NCBI RefSeq assembly: GCF_001556515.1
Contig: NZ_LSJA01000093.1
Coordinates: 1-28,047 of the forward strand
Source: Caulobacter sp. CCH9-E1
GTDB taxonomy: Bacteria; Pseudomonadota; Alphaproteobacteria; Caulobacterales; Caulobacteraceae
Reading direction: 5' to 3'
Length of the DNA: 28,047 nucleotides
Each line of letters opens with the position of its first letter. The first letter of the stretch is position 1. Positions 6,238-14,891 of the stretch are shown here, one piece after another. The notes under the pieces are model-generated. The model was not told the DNA's origin. It made no database searches and was given only the letters and a program-made list of their open reading frames with translations. The position numbers and the translations under genes were made by a program.

Positions 6238-8297
6238 ATCGGCTCGAGGCGAGCCGCCTCACCCTGCCGCGCGGTCAGGCGCATCGGCCGGCCCCGCACC
6301 CAAAGCCGGTCGACCGTGACCCCGGTCCAACCCTTGGGCAGCATGGCCGGGCGCTGGCTCCACGTCTCCGGCGCCGCGCCCGACGGCATGATCCCGCTGA
6401 AGCCGTACAGCAGCGAGATCAGGAAGCCGCCGATATTGGCGAAGAACGGGCCAGCCTGCGGCTGCTCGGGAAAGCGGTCGGCGCGGTATTCCAGGGTCTG
6501 CAGGAAGCGACCCACGACGAACTGGCCATAGCCCTCGTCGAGCAGTCTCAGCGCCCTCTCGCGATCGCCGAGGCGCGCCGCCCAGGCGCCGTACAACGCC
6601 GACAGCATCGGACTGCCGACATAATCATCGGCCAGGTCCAGATAGAGCGAGATCGTCGCGGCCTCCGCTTCTGGCGACAGCGGATAGCCGAAGGGGAAGA
6701 TCCCCATCAGCGGATCAGGCGTGGCGCCCTTCTCCTCGTTGGTCCTGTAGTCGTCGTGGGAGACGACGGCCTGGCCGCGCGTGGGGATTTGCAGGCCATC
6801 GGCGATCTCCAGCCACGTCGGATCCGCCTCGAAGCCCAGCGTCTCCGCGATCCGCGCGCCATCGCGTAGCACCACCACGGCGCCCATGTTCGAGAAGGCG
6901 GCGTTGTCGACCGGCTGCTCGCGCTCGGCGATGCCCATCGACGCCTTGATGGCGTAGCCGCCGCGCACCTTGCAGACCCGGCTGGCGATCCATTCACAGA
7001 CGCCCGAGACCACGGGCCAGGTCCGCGTACGCAGGAACTCCCGGTCGCCGGTGGCGTCGGCGTAGAAGACGAAAGCCCGCGCCACGTCCAGCGAGACGTG
7101 ATCCTCGTGCCAGGCGGCCGTACCTGGGAGCGGCGCCGCCTCCTGTCCGCTGCGCGGAGCGCTCTCCCACGGGAACTGCAGGCCCCGCCGGCCCATCAGC
7201 TGGGCGTTGCGCCGCGCGCTGTCGAGATGGGCGAACCGATATTCCAGCATGGCCCGCGCCGCGTGGGGCTGCAGCAGGCAGAGGGCGGGGACGACGAAGG
7301 CCTCGATGTCCCACATCACGTGGCCGAAGTAGTAGTGATAGTCGCGCCAGGTGGCCAAGCCGAAGATCGACGTCGAGGCGGGCGACGAGGCGTGGACCGA
7401 GCTCATCAGATAGAAGAAGCCGGCGTCGGCCAGAGACTGCCAGCGCGCCTCCGCGCCCTCCAGCCGGATTCGGCTCTTCCAGAGCGCGTCCCATTCCGCG
7501 CGGTTCTGCTTGCGGAGAGAGTCGAAGCCGTCGAACCGGGCCTTGGCGACCAGGCGCTCGGCCTGCTGATCGGGCAGGTCGTGAAGGGCGTCGGGCACGA
7601 TGCCGGCGATCTGGCGCAGCCGCACGGCGCGTCCGGCCCGGGTCTGGACCGCGTACTCTGAAACCAGCCGATCATCGCGCAACGGCGGACGGGACGGCGC
7701 GACCTCGCCGGCGCCCAGCACCTCGCTGGTCAGAGCCAGGCCGCAGGTCGACAGCTCGCCGGCTGACGCCCACAGGACCGAGCCATCCGTGGCGGGCTCT
7801 TCCTCGCCGGGCGTCTCGCGCCTGTGTCGCAAGGCCTGCCCATCGACCCCCGCCCCATCGATCATGGCGCGAAGGCCCAGGGCGCAGGCCTTGTCGACCG
7901 TGACCGCGATCTCCTGGCACACCAGCGTCGGCTCCGGGCGACTGCAGAAGGTGACGACCTCGACCTGCGCGCGCTTGCCCTGGACCTCGAAGACAAAGCG
8001 GGAGGTGAGTTCGGCGGTCGAAAAATCATAGGCCTGCTCCAGGTCGGAAACCTGGTGCGGCGCGTCGGAGAGCCATACGCCGTCGATCGCCACGTCTCCG
8101 GCCAAAGGATATGGCGCGACCGCGGCCGCCTCGATCCGGCGTTCGTCGTGCTCGCCGCTGAACCCGCTGACCAGGCACATGCCCGCCTGCAGCGGCGTCT
8201 CCCGGACGCGCAGGCCCACAAGGCCGTTGGCGACATAGGCCGGCAGTTCGCGTCCTCTGGCGCCCTGTTCGATGGGGGGATTGTTCGGCTTGCTCAT
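6234..8297 (-). CDS. Glycoside hydrolase family 65 protein
   Basis: About 687 residues, probably cytosolic because no signal peptide is seen. The N-terminal half is a beta-rich domain, followed by the (alpha/alpha)6 barrel with [12 protein letters not shown] (about 328-339), FPWESAP and the putative general-acid Glu in [13 protein letters not shown] (E398). Near the end, LEYRAD (E603) followed by [15 protein letters not shown] aligns, from memory, with the general-base region of GH65 hydrolases such as the human hydroxylysine glucosidase and bacterial kojibiose hydrolase, rather than with the phosphorylases. The substrate is probably an alpha-glucosyl disaccharide, but this is not resolved. 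ATG 8297 follows a GGAG ribosome site; an upstream GTG at 8360 is less likely. It is divergent from dut. Confidence 0.85.
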   Translation of the reverse strand: MSKPNNPPIEQGARGRELPAYVANGLVGLRVRETPLQAGMCLVSGFSGEHDERRIEAAAVAPYPLAGDVAIDGVWLSDAPHQVSDLEQAYDFSTAELTSRFVFEVQGKRAQVEVVTFCSRPEPTLVCQEIAVTVDKACALGLRAMIDGAGVDGQALRHRRETPGEEEPATDGSVLWASAGELSTCGLALTSEVLGAGEVAPSRPPLRDDRLVSEYAVQTRAGRAVRLRQIAGIVPDALHDLPDQQAERLVAKARFDGFDSLRKQNRAEWDALWKSRIRLEGAEARWQSLADAGFFYLMSSVHASSPASTSIFGLATWRDYHYYFGHVMWDIEAFVVPALCLLQPHAARAMLEYRFAHLDSARRNAQLMGRRGLQFPWESAPRSGQEAAPLPGTAAWHEDHVSLDVARAFVFYADATGDREFLRTRTWPVVSGVCEWIASRVCKVRGGYAIKASMGIAEREQPVDNAAFSNMGAVVVLRDGARIAETLGFEADPTWLEIADGLQIPTRGQAVVSHDDYRTNEEKGATPDPLMGIFPFGYPLSPEAEAATISLYLDLADDYVGSPMLSALYGAWAARLGDRERALRLLDEGYGQFVVGRFLQTLEYRADRFPEQPQAGPFFANIGGFLISLLYGFSGIMPSGAAPETWSQRPAMLPKGWTGVTVDRLWVRGRPMRLTARQGEAARLEPI

Positions 8298-8449
8298 CAA
8301 GACTCCGCGCCTGGCCGAGGGCATCTCTTCAAAACCCGAAGCGCCCCGTCGCGGTTTCACCGCCTAACAAGCGACGGCGCGGCCGCCCCTCTGGCCCCGC
8401 CCCCCGAAAATCGGCTACAGCCGTCCTGTCCCGAGCACAGGAACCTCTC

Positions 8450-8917
8450 ATGTCCGCCATCCCCGCCGGTCTCGCCATCCGCTTCAAGCGTTGGGAAGGC
8501 AATCCCGACCTGCCGGTCCCGACCTACGCTACGGCCGGCGCCGCGGGCTTCGACCTGCGGGCGGCCGTGCCGGAGGACGAGCCGATCGTGCTGAAGCCCG
8601 GCTCGCGCTGCATGGCGCCAACCGGCTTTTCGGTGGCCGTGCCGGACGGCTGGGAAATGCAGGTGCGGCCGCGCTCGGGCCTGGCCTTGAAGAACGGCGT
8701 CACGGTGGTCAACGCGCCGGGCACCGTCGACAGCGACTATCGCGGCCAGGTCTGCGTGCTGCTGATCAATCTGGGCGAGGAGGACTTCACGATCCGCCGC
8801 GGCGACCGCATCGCCCAGGGCGTGATCGCCGCCGCGCCGCAATGGCCGCTGGTCGAGGTCGCCGACCTGGACGAGACCGATCGCGGCGCCGGCGGCTTCG
8901 GCTCGACGGGCGTCTAG
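8450..8917 (+). CDS. dut: dUTP diphosphatase (dUTPase)
   Basis: Homotrimeric enzyme that hydrolyses dUTP to dUMP and pyrophosphate, limiting uracil in DNA and feeding dTMP synthesis. All five trimeric-dUTPase motifs are present in 155 residues: AGFDLRA (32-38), [10 protein letters not shown] (75-84), GTVDSDYRG with the catalytic aspartate (D94), [10 protein letters not shown] (117-126) and the C-terminal glycine-rich [10 protein letters not shown], which closes over the active site. Length is normal. The ATG follows AGGAA at a suitable distance. The stop codon TAG lies inside the first arm of a palindromic element at 8913-8977. Confidence 0.97.
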   Translation: MSAIPAGLAIRFKRWEGNPDLPVPTYATAGAAGFDLRAAVPEDEPIVLKPGSRCMAPTGFSVAVPDGWEMQVRPRSGLALKNGVTVVNAPGTVDSDYRGQVCVLLINLGEEDFTIRRGDRIAQGVIAAAPQWPLVEVADLDETDRGAGGFGSTGV

Positions 8918-8977
8918 AGCGCGTTAGGTTCAAGCGTGAGCGGTTAAACCGCTCGAACGCGCTCCAAGCGCTCTAGA
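8913..8977. repeat. Nested palindromic element with TCTAGAGCGC ends
   Basis: The outer arms TCTAGAGCGC (8913-8922) and GCGCTCTAGA (8968-8977) are perfect reverse complements. An inner palindrome GAGCGGTTAAACCGCTC (8938-8954) sits in the loop. The element lies exactly between the convergent dut and small membrane-protein genes, and both of their stop codons fall within its outer arms. It probably serves as a bidirectional terminator. The TAGAGC/GCTCTA termini recur in the element at 18197-18313. Confidence 0.75.
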
Positions 8978-9098
8978 GGCCAGGGGCGCGGATCGCCATC
9001 GCCAGATAGCTGCCAAAGCCCGCCGCGAACGCCATCGCGGCCACCCACAGCAGCGGCCGCACCAGCTCCAGCGAAGAGCGCTTCTCCAGGTCGTCCAT
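8973..9098 (-). CDS. 41-residue single-pass membrane protein
   Basis: A short gene encoding MDDLEKRSSLELVRPLLWVA and then a hydrophobic run (AMAFAAGFGSYLAMAIRA), which predicts one transmembrane helix with a charged N-terminus. The start ATG 9098 is preceded at seven bases by a strong GGAGG ribosome site. The frame stays open upstream to 9338, but that extension has poor third-position GC and unusual composition, so I exclude it. No family is recognised. It converges on dut and is divergent from the emrAB operon, with a LacI-type palindrome 86 bases upstream of its start. Confidence 0.65.
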   Translation of the reverse strand: MDDLEKRSSLELVRPLLWVAAMAFAAGFGSYLAMAIRAPGL

Positions 9099-9183
9099 CG
9101 GGCCCTCCAGGTCTGGCGGCCAGGGTTCGCCGGCCTTTTTCCTCAACGGACCAGGGGTGTTTTGGTTCGCCGAACGATACGCA

Positions 9184-9197
9184 CGAAAGCGCTTTCG
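9184..9197. promoter_or_regulatory. LacI-family-like operator palindrome
   Basis: CGAAAGCGCTTTCG is a perfect 14-base palindrome centred on the CG step, with the AAnCGnTT pattern typical of LacI/GalR-family operators. It lies in the 266-base divergent region between the small membrane-protein gene (86 bases from its start) and emrA (168 bases). No LacI regulator is encoded in the window. The palindrome is seen directly; its family is inferred. Confidence 0.4.
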
Positions 9198-9266
9198 CGC
9201 GCCGTCCGCGTTTGGGCGCGGGCGAGCCTTGTCGGCGCCTGACGCAAAAACTTCTTCGGCCCGCCG

Positions 9267-9296
9267 TTGATCTTTGGACGACTGCGTCCATTTATC
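9267..9296 (+). promoter_or_regulatory. Candidate emrA promoter with inverted repeat in spacer
   Basis: TTGATC (9267-9272) and TTTATC (9291-9296) are spaced by 18 bases. Within the spacer lies the inverted repeat TGGAC-N6-GTCCA (9275-9290). This is the position expected for autoregulation by the TetR-type protein encoded at the end of the emrAB operon. About 60 bases separate the -10 box from the emrA ATG. The boxes match the consensus only moderately. Confidence 0.4.
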
Positions 9297-9364
9297 CGCT
9301 TGCCGCGCTCGCGTGATGTGACTATCGGGCGCGTTCACGCTCTGGGGATAGGGTTTTTCCGTTC

Positions 9365-10468
9365 ATGGCGACGCCGCAAAAGAAGAAGCTGGTCCCGATG
9401 GTCGCGGGCGGGGTCCTCGTGGCCGCTGTCGTGGTCGGCGGGACCCTGTGGTTCCTGGACAAGCAGCGCTTCGAAAGCACCGACAACGCCTTCGTCCAGG
9501 CCGATACGGTGCAGATCAGCCCGCAGGTTTCCGGCTATGTGGCCGAGGTCCTGGTGGCCGACAACCAGCGGGTCGAGGCGGGCCAGGTGCTGGCCAAGAT
9601 CGATCCGTCGACCTTCCAGGCCATCGTCGACCAGGCGATCGCCAACGCCGGCGCCGCCGACGCGGCCGTCCGCGCCATCGATGACAAGAACAGCCTCGAG
9701 CAGGCGATGATCGCCCAGCGGGCCGCCGGCGTGACCAGCGCCCAGGCCGACGCCAGCCGCGCCAAGGCCGACCTCGAGCGCTACAACAGCCTGGCGACCC
9801 AGGGCTGGGTCTCGCAGCAGAAGGTCCAGACCGAGCGCGCCGCCGCCACCCAGACCGCCGCCGGCGTCGCCAGCGCCCAGGCCGCCCTGGAAGCCGAGCG
9901 CCGCGCCGCCCAGTCGCTGGGCTCGGCCAAGGCCCAGGCCGTGGCTCAAGCCGCCGCCGCCCACGCCGCCGTGGAGCAAGCCAAGCTGGACCTCGAGCGC
10001 ACCGTGATCCGCGCGCCGGTCGCCGGCGTGGTCGGCGCCCGCTCGGTGCGTCCGGGCCAGCTGGTCCAGCCGGGCGTGGCCCTGATGTCGGTCGTGCCGC
10101 TGGGCCAGGCCTATGTCGTCGCCAACTTCAAGGAGACCCAGGTCGCGCGCATCCGCGTCGGCCAGTCGGTCGAGATCAAGGCCGACGCCTTCGGCAAGGC
10201 CAAGATCGTCGGCAAGGTCGACAGCTTCGCCCCCGCTACGGGCCAGCAGTTCGCCCTGATCCCCGTCGAGAACGCGGTCGGCAACTTCACCAAGATCACC
10301 CAGCGCCTGCCGGTGAAGATCGCCGTCGATCGCAGCCAGCTGGGCGCGGCCCTGCGTCCGGGCCTGTCGGTCGAGGTCAAGGTCGACGTCCGCGACCGCT
10401 CGGGCACCTCGTTCGCCGAGGCGGGCCAGAGCACGCCGCAGGTCGCCCGCCAGGGCGTGGACCGCTAG
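9365..10468 (+). CDS. emrA: EmrA-like HlyD-family periplasmic adaptor
   Basis: Membrane-fusion subunit that links an inner-membrane drug exporter to an outer-membrane channel. The 367 residues begin with a short basic cytosolic tail (MATPQKKK), then one membrane anchor (about 10-31). The first lipoyl half-domain follows (STDNAFVQADTVQISPQVSGY and AGQVLAKIDP). A long Ala/Gln-rich coiled-coil hairpin spans about 90-210. The second lipoyl half is DLERTVIRAPVAGVVG, followed by the beta-barrel. This is the EmrA/VceA order. It is followed after 14 bases by emrB. The gene name rests on pairing with a DHA2 transporter; its substrate is unknown. Confidence 0.9.
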   Translation: MATPQKKKLVPMVAGGVLVAAVVVGGTLWFLDKQRFESTDNAFVQADTVQISPQVSGYVAEVLVADNQRVEAGQVLAKIDPSTFQAIVDQAIANAGAADAAVRAIDDKNSLEQAMIAQRAAGVTSAQADASRAKADLERYNSLATQGWVSQQKVQTERAAATQTAAGVASAQAALEAERRAAQSLGSAKAQAVAQAAAAHAAVEQAKLDLERTVIRAPVAGVVGARSVRPGQLVQPGVALMSVVPLGQAYVVANFKETQVARIRVGQSVEIKADAFGKAKIVGKVDSFAPATGQQFALIPVENAVGNFTKITQRLPVKIAVDRSQLGAALRPGLSVEVKVDVRDRSGTSFAEAGQSTPQVARQGVDR

Positions 10469-10482
10469 ACGGCGGACGCGTC

Positions 10483-12075
10483 ATGACCGACGCCGCCCTC
10501 CCCGCCTCGCAAGCCGCCGCCGCCACCCCCAAGCCGGAGATCGACTGGGGCAAACTGTTCCTCGGTTTCGGGGCCATGGTCATCGGCCAGTTCATGGCCA
10601 TCCTGGACATCCAGATCGTCGCGGCGTCACTGCCGCAGATCCAGGCCGGCGTCGGCGCCAGCACCGACCAGATCAGCTGGATCCAGACCGCCTATCTGAT
10701 CCCCGAGGTCGTGATGATCCCGCTGTCGGGCTATCTGTCGCGGCTGTGGGGCACCCAGCGCCTGTACCTGGCCTCGTGCACCGGCTTCATCGTCATGAGC
10801 GTGCTGACGGGCCTTAGCTCGTCGATCGACATGATGATCCTGACGCGAGCGCTGCAGGGCTTCATCGGCGGGGCGATGATTCCGACGGTGTTCGCCGTCG
10901 CCTTCACCGCCTTCCCGCCCGAGCGGCGCGTGACGGCCAGCGTGATCATGGGCCTGATCGTCACCCTGGCGCCGACCGTCGGCCCGACCCTGGGCGGCCA
11001 CCTGACCGAGGCCCTGTCCTGGCGCTGGCTGTTCTTCATCAACGTGCCCACGGGCCTGCTGGTCCTGTTCGGCGTGGCGCGCTGGGGCGACTTCGACAAG
11101 GGCGACCCGAGCCTGGCCAAGGGCTTCGACTGGTTCGGCCTGGCCGTCATGGCCGTCTTCCTGATGAGCATGCAGTACGTGCTGGAGGAAGGCGCCAAGG
11201 ACGACTGGTTCGACGACACCGCCATCCTGTGGCTGACGGTCACCGCCGTGATCGGCGGCGTGGTCTTCATCTGGCGGCAGCTGACCTACAAAAACCCGAT
11301 CGTCGAGCTGCGGGCCTTCGCCAACCGCAACTTCACGGTCGGCGTCTTGATGACCGCCGTCTCGGGCGCCAGCCTGTTCGGCGGCACCTTCCTGCTGCCG
11401 CAGTTCCTGGGCCGGGTGCGCAACTATTCGGCGTCGGAGGTCGGCACCACCATGATCATCTCGGGTCTGTCGATGTTCCTGACCGGACCGATCGCCGGTC
11501 GGCTGGTGCGCAAGACCGATCCGCGCGCACCCATGTGCCTGGGCTTCATCCTGGCGGGTTGGGGCATGTACATGGCCCATGGCGTGACCAAGGACTGGGG
11601 TTTCTGGGAGTTCGCCGGCGTCCAGGCCTGCCGAGGCGTGGGCGTGATGATCGCCATGATCGCCACCCAGCAGGTCACCATGAGCACCCTGCCGCCGCAC
11701 ATGGTCAAGAACGCCTCGGGCCTGGTCAATCTGGCGCGCAACACCGGCGGCGCGGTGGGCTTGGCCCTTCTGGCCACCTCGATCAGCCAGCAGACGGCGC
11801 TCTATTACGACGATATGACCTCGAAGGTGACCCAAGGCGGGCCGACGGCCAGCATGATGGCCGGTCTGACCCAGCGCATGATGCAGCTGGGCGTCGCCGA
11901 TCCCGCCGGCGCGGCCCGCAAGGCGATCGGCGGCATGATCGAGCAGCAGGCCACGGTCATGGCGTTCGGCGACAGTTTCACCTTGCTGGCGATCGGGTGT
12001 TTCCTGGCGGCGTTCGTGTCTCTGCTCGCCAGCCCGGCCAAGAACGCCCCGCCGCCGCCCTCGGACGCCCACTGA
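10483..12075 (+). CDS. emrB: EmrB-like DHA2-family MFS multidrug exporter
   Basis: Proton-driven drug antiporter of the major facilitator superfamily, 14-helix DHA2 group, 530 residues. Diagnostic segments are the first-helix aspartate motif AILDIQIVAASLPQI, the loop GYLSRLWGTQRLYL (motif A position), and the antiporter motif C region GPTLGGHLTEALSWRWLFFI. The protein continues with the usual central pair of extra helices and a second six-helix half. It should work with EmrA, and probably a TolC-type channel encoded elsewhere, to expel hydrophobic compounds. Its stop TGA shares one base with the ATG of the tetR gene, so the three genes form a tight operon. Confidence 0.93.
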   Translation: MTDAALPASQAAAATPKPEIDWGKLFLGFGAMVIGQFMAILDIQIVAASLPQIQAGVGASTDQISWIQTAYLIPEVVMIPLSGYLSRLWGTQRLYLASCTGFIVMSVLTGLSSSIDMMILTRALQGFIGGAMIPTVFAVAFTAFPPERRVTASVIMGLIVTLAPTVGPTLGGHLTEALSWRWLFFINVPTGLLVLFGVARWGDFDKGDPSLAKGFDWFGLAVMAVFLMSMQYVLEEGAKDDWFDDTAILWLTVTAVIGGVVFIWRQLTYKNPIVELRAFANRNFTVGVLMTAVSGASLFGGTFLLPQFLGRVRNYSASEVGTTMIISGLSMFLTGPIAGRLVRKTDPRAPMCLGFILAGWGMYMAHGVTKDWGFWEFAGVQACRGVGVMIAMIATQQVTMSTLPPHMVKNASGLVNLARNTGGAVGLALLATSISQQTALYYDDMTSKVTQGGPTASMMAGLTQRMMQLGVADPAGAARKAIGGMIEQQATVMAFGDSFTLLAIGCFLAAFVSLLASPAKNAPPPPSDAH

Positions 12076-12683
12076 TGCCGCGCATTCCCGGACAGATCGA
12101 CGTCGCCAAGACCGAAGCCATCCTCGACGCCGCCGTCGAGGTGATCGGCGAGCGGGGCCTGGCCGCGCCGATGGAGGCGATCGCCAAGCGGGCGGGCGTC
12201 TCCAAGCAGACGGTCTATAACCACTATGGCTCCAAGGCCGAGCTGATGCGGGCCCTGATGCAGCGTCGGGTCGAGCGGGTCACCGCGCCGCTGCGCGGCC
12301 AGGACGCCGTGGACAACCCGACCGCGGCGCTCGAGGCCTACGCCCGCTCGCTGCTGGAGACGGTGATCACCAACAAGAGCTACTCGATGATGCGGGTGGT
12401 GATGATGGGGGCGGGCGAGATGCCCGACGTCGCCCAGGAAGTCTATGAAGCCGGCCCGCTAAGCGCCCGCCGCCAGCTGGCGGCGTTCCTGAAGACCGAG
12501 ACGGAACTGGGCCGGATGAAGGTCGAGGACTGCGACCAGGCGGCGGAGTTCTTCTCCGGCATGATCCTGGGCCACAACCAGATGCGCGCGCTGCTGCGCC
12601 TGCCCTCCGACAAGACGCCGGAAGAGTTCGGCCGCTTCGCGCGGGAAGCGGCCGAACGGTTCATGCGGGCCTACGCGCTGTAG
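12075..12683 (+). CDS. TetR/AcrR-family repressor of the efflux operon
   Basis: A 202-residue transcription factor. The N-terminal helix-turn-helix is clear: AILDAAVEVIGERGLAAPME, then AIAKRAGVSKQTVYNHYGSK with the recognition helix, then AELMRALM. The larger C-terminal half is the ligand-binding and dimerisation domain; it is variable, so the ligand cannot be inferred. The gene is translationally coupled to emrB (one-base overlap), which suggests autoregulation of emrAB by drug-responsive derepression. A likely target is the inverted repeat in the emrA promoter at 9275-9290. It converges with fabI, with a 25-base gap. Confidence 0.92.
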   Translation: MPRIPGQIDVAKTEAILDAAVEVIGERGLAAPMEAIAKRAGVSKQTVYNHYGSKAELMRALMQRRVERVTAPLRGQDAVDNPTAALEAYARSLLETVITNKSYSMMRVVMMGAGEMPDVAQEVYEAGPLSARRQLAAFLKTETELGRMKVEDCDQAAEFFSGMILGHNQMRALLRLPSDKTPEEFGRFAREAAERFMRAYAL

Positions 12684-12708
12684 GCCTAAAAAGCCTAAAG
12701 GGGCTGGC

Positions 12709-13524
12709 TTACGCCTCGTCCTGGTCGGGCATGCCCATCATGTGGAAGCCGGCGTCGACGTGGACCACTTCGCCCGTGGTCGACTTGCCGAGGTCCGAGG
12801 CCAGCCACAGGGCGCAGCCGGCGACGCCTTCCATCGAGGTGTCTTCCTTCATCGCCGAGAAGGCGCGCCCCTGGGCGATCATGCTGCGGCCGCCCGAGAT
12901 GCCGGCCAGGGCCAGGGTGCGCATGGCGCCGGCCGAGATGGCGTTGGCGCGGATGCCCTTGGGGCCCAGGTCGCGGGCGATATAGCGGGTCGCCGCTTCC
13001 AGCGCCGCCTTGGCCACGCCCATGGTGTTGTAGTTCGGGATGGTCCGCTCCGACCCCAGATAGGTCATGGTGATCAGCGAGCCGCCGTTCGGCATCAGCT
13101 TGGAGGCGCGCTTGGCGACGTCCACAAAGCTGAAGGCCGAGATGTTCATGGCCATCAGGAAGCCTTCGCGGGTCGTGTTGTCCACGAACGAGCCCTTCAG
13201 CTCGTTCTTGTTGGCGAAGGCCACCGAGTGGACGACGAAGTCCAGAGTCCCGAATTCCTTCTCGATCGTGGCGAAGGCGGCGTCCATCGAGGCGTCGTCG
13301 GTGACGTCGGCCGGGATCATCGTCTTGACGCCGATGCTCTCGGCCAGCGGGCGCACGCGGCGCTCGAGCTCTTCGCCCTGATAGGTGAAGGCCATCTCGG
13401 CGCCCTGGGCGGCCAGCTGGCTGGCGATGCCCCAGGCGATCGAGTTGTGGTTGGCCACGCCCATGACGAGGCCCTTCTTGCCCCGCATCAGCTCGCCCTT
13501 GGGGAACGCGTAATCGTCGGCCAT
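12709..13524 (-). CDS. fabI: Enoyl-[acyl-carrier-protein] reductase (NADH) FabI
   Basis: Last step of each fatty-acid elongation cycle: reduction of trans-2-enoyl-ACP, the target of triclosan-type inhibitors. The short-chain dehydrogenase fold shows the FabI-specific nucleotide motif GKKGLVMGVANHNSIAWGIA, the tyrosine in MTYLGSERTIPNYNTMG (Y155 and Y165) and the catalytic lysine K172, giving the Tyr-X6-Lys spacing. I start at ATG 13524 (271 residues). A TTG at 13545 would add seven basic residues and is less likely. It follows fabB after 78 bases on the same strand and is probably the last gene of the fabA-fabB-fabI operon. Confidence 0.95.
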   Translation of the reverse strand: MADDYAFPKGELMRGKKGLVMGVANHNSIAWGIASQLAAQGAEMAFTYQGEELERRVRPLAESIGVKTMIPADVTDDASMDAAFATIEKEFGTLDFVVHSVAFANKNELKGSFVDNTTREGFLMAMNISAFSFVDVAKRASKLMPNGGSLITMTYLGSERTIPNYNTMGVAKAALEAATRYIARDLGPKGIRANAISAGAMRTLALAGISGGRSMIAQGRAFSAMKEDTSMEGVAGCALWLASDLGKSTTGEVVHVDAGFHMMGMPDQDEA

Positions 13525-13602
13525 GTGTCGGGCCCTCTTTGGCAAATCGTTGCCCGCTGAGTTAGCAGGGCTCGCACCGGGGAGGAACCCCGCCGCGCGG
13601 TC

Positions 13603-14814
13603 CTAGATCTTGCTGAAGATCAGCGTGCCGTTGGTGCCGCCAAAGCCGAAGCTGTTGGACATCACCGTTTCGAGCGGCTTGTCGACGCGCTGGCGCAGGA
13701 TCGGCAGGTCGGCGAACTCGGGGTCCAGCTCCTCGATGTGGGCGCTCTCGGCGGCGAAGCCGTTGTCGAGCATCAGGATCGAGTAGATGGCCTCCTGCGC
13801 GCCGGCCGCGCCCAGGCTGTGACCGGTCAGGGACTTGGTCGACGAGATCATCGGGGCCTTGTCGCCGAACACCTCGCGCACCGCGCCCATCTCCTTGCTG
13901 TCGCCGACCGGGGTCGAGGTGCCGTGCGGGTTCAGATAGTCGATGGTCCGGTTCCCGGCCTCGGCCATGGCCAGGCGCATGCAGCGCGCCGCGCCCTCGC
14001 CCGACGGCGCGACCATGTCGTAGCCGTCGGAATTGGCGGCGTAGCCCACGAGTTCCCCGTAGATCTTGGCGCCGCGCGCCTTGGCGCGTTCGTATTCCTC
14101 CAGCACCACGATCCCGGCGCCGCCGGCGATCACGAAGCCGTCGCGGTTCTTGTCATAGGCGCGGCTGGCGACGGCCGGGCGGTCGTTGAAGTTGCTGCTC
14201 ATGGCGCCCATGGCGTCGAACAGGTTCGACAGGGTCCAGTCCAGCTCCTCGCAGCCGCCGGCGAAGATCACGTCCTGCTTGCCCAGCTGGATCTGCTCGG
14301 CGGCCGCGCCGATGCAGTGGGCGCTGGTCGCGCAGGCCGAGCTGATCGAATAGTTGATCCCGCGGATCTTGAACCAGGTCGACAGCACCGCCGACGGCCC
14401 CGAGCTCATGGCCTTGGGCACGGCGAACGGACCGATCCGCTTGGGGCCCTTCTCGCGGGTCGTGGCCGCGGCCTCGACGATGACGCGGGTCGAGGGGCCG
14501 CCCGAGCCGACGAGCAGGCCGGTGCGCTCATGGCTGATCTCGGCTTCGGTGAGGCCCGAGTCGGCGATCGCCTGCTCCATGGCGATGTGGGCGTAGGCCG
14601 TGCCGGGCGCGAGGAACCGCGCCGCGCGGCGGTCGACCAGCGGCTCCCAGTCGATCTGGGGCGCGGCATGGACCTGGCAGCGGAAGCCGAGCTCGGCATA
14701 CTCCGGCGCGGCGATCACGCCCGACTTGGCCTCGCGCAGGGAGGCCAGCACCTCATGGGCGTTGTTGCCGATGGACGAGACGATCCCCAGTCCGGTGACG
14801 ACGACGCGACGCAT
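13603..14814 (-). CDS. fabB: Beta-ketoacyl-[acyl-carrier-protein] synthase I FabB
   Basis: Condensing enzyme that elongates acyl-ACP with malonyl-ACP and is specifically needed to extend cis-3-decenoyl-ACP in unsaturated fatty acid synthesis. The 403-residue thiolase-fold protein has the Cys-His-His triad: C161 in [10 protein letters not shown]297 in [11 protein letters not shown] and H332 in [12 protein letters not shown]. The C-terminal [15 protein letters not shown] is typical. Its position directly after fabA supports FabB rather than FabF. It is 77 bases downstream of fabA and 78 upstream of fabI, so all three are likely co-transcribed. Confidence 0.96.
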   Translation of the reverse strand: MRRVVVTGLGIVSSIGNNAHEVLASLREAKSGVIAAPEYAELGFRCQVHAAPQIDWEPLVDRRAARFLAPGTAYAHIAMEQAIADSGLTEAEISHERTGLLVGSGGPSTRVIVEAAATTREKGPKRIGPFAVPKAMSSGPSAVLSTWFKIRGINYSISSACATSAHCIGAAAEQIQLGKQDVIFAGGCEELDWTLSNLFDAMGAMSSNFNDRPAVASRAYDKNRDGFVIAGGAGIVVLEEYERAKARGAKIYGELVGYAANSDGYDMVAPSGEGAARCMRLAMAEAGNRTIDYLNPHGTSTPVGDSKEMGAVREVFGDKAPMISSTKSLTGHSLGAAGAQEAIYSILMLDNGFAAESAHIEELDPEFADLPILRQRVDKPLETVMSNSFGFGGTNGTLIFSKI

Positions 14815-14891
14815 TCTGTAAATCCTCTTCTCCCCCTCCGATCCGTCAGGGGCCGGTTCTCTCGCTAAACGACCGGTCTTTAACTAACGGA

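Noticed and set aside
9099..9338. Upstream 80-codon extension of the small membrane-protein frame
   Set aside because: Third-position GC is low, the region contains regulatory palindromes, and the internal ATG has a strong GGAGG site.
10627..12072. 481-codon minus-strand frame opposite emrB
   Set aside because: It is a His/Gln/Arg-rich shadow of a clear MFS transporter.
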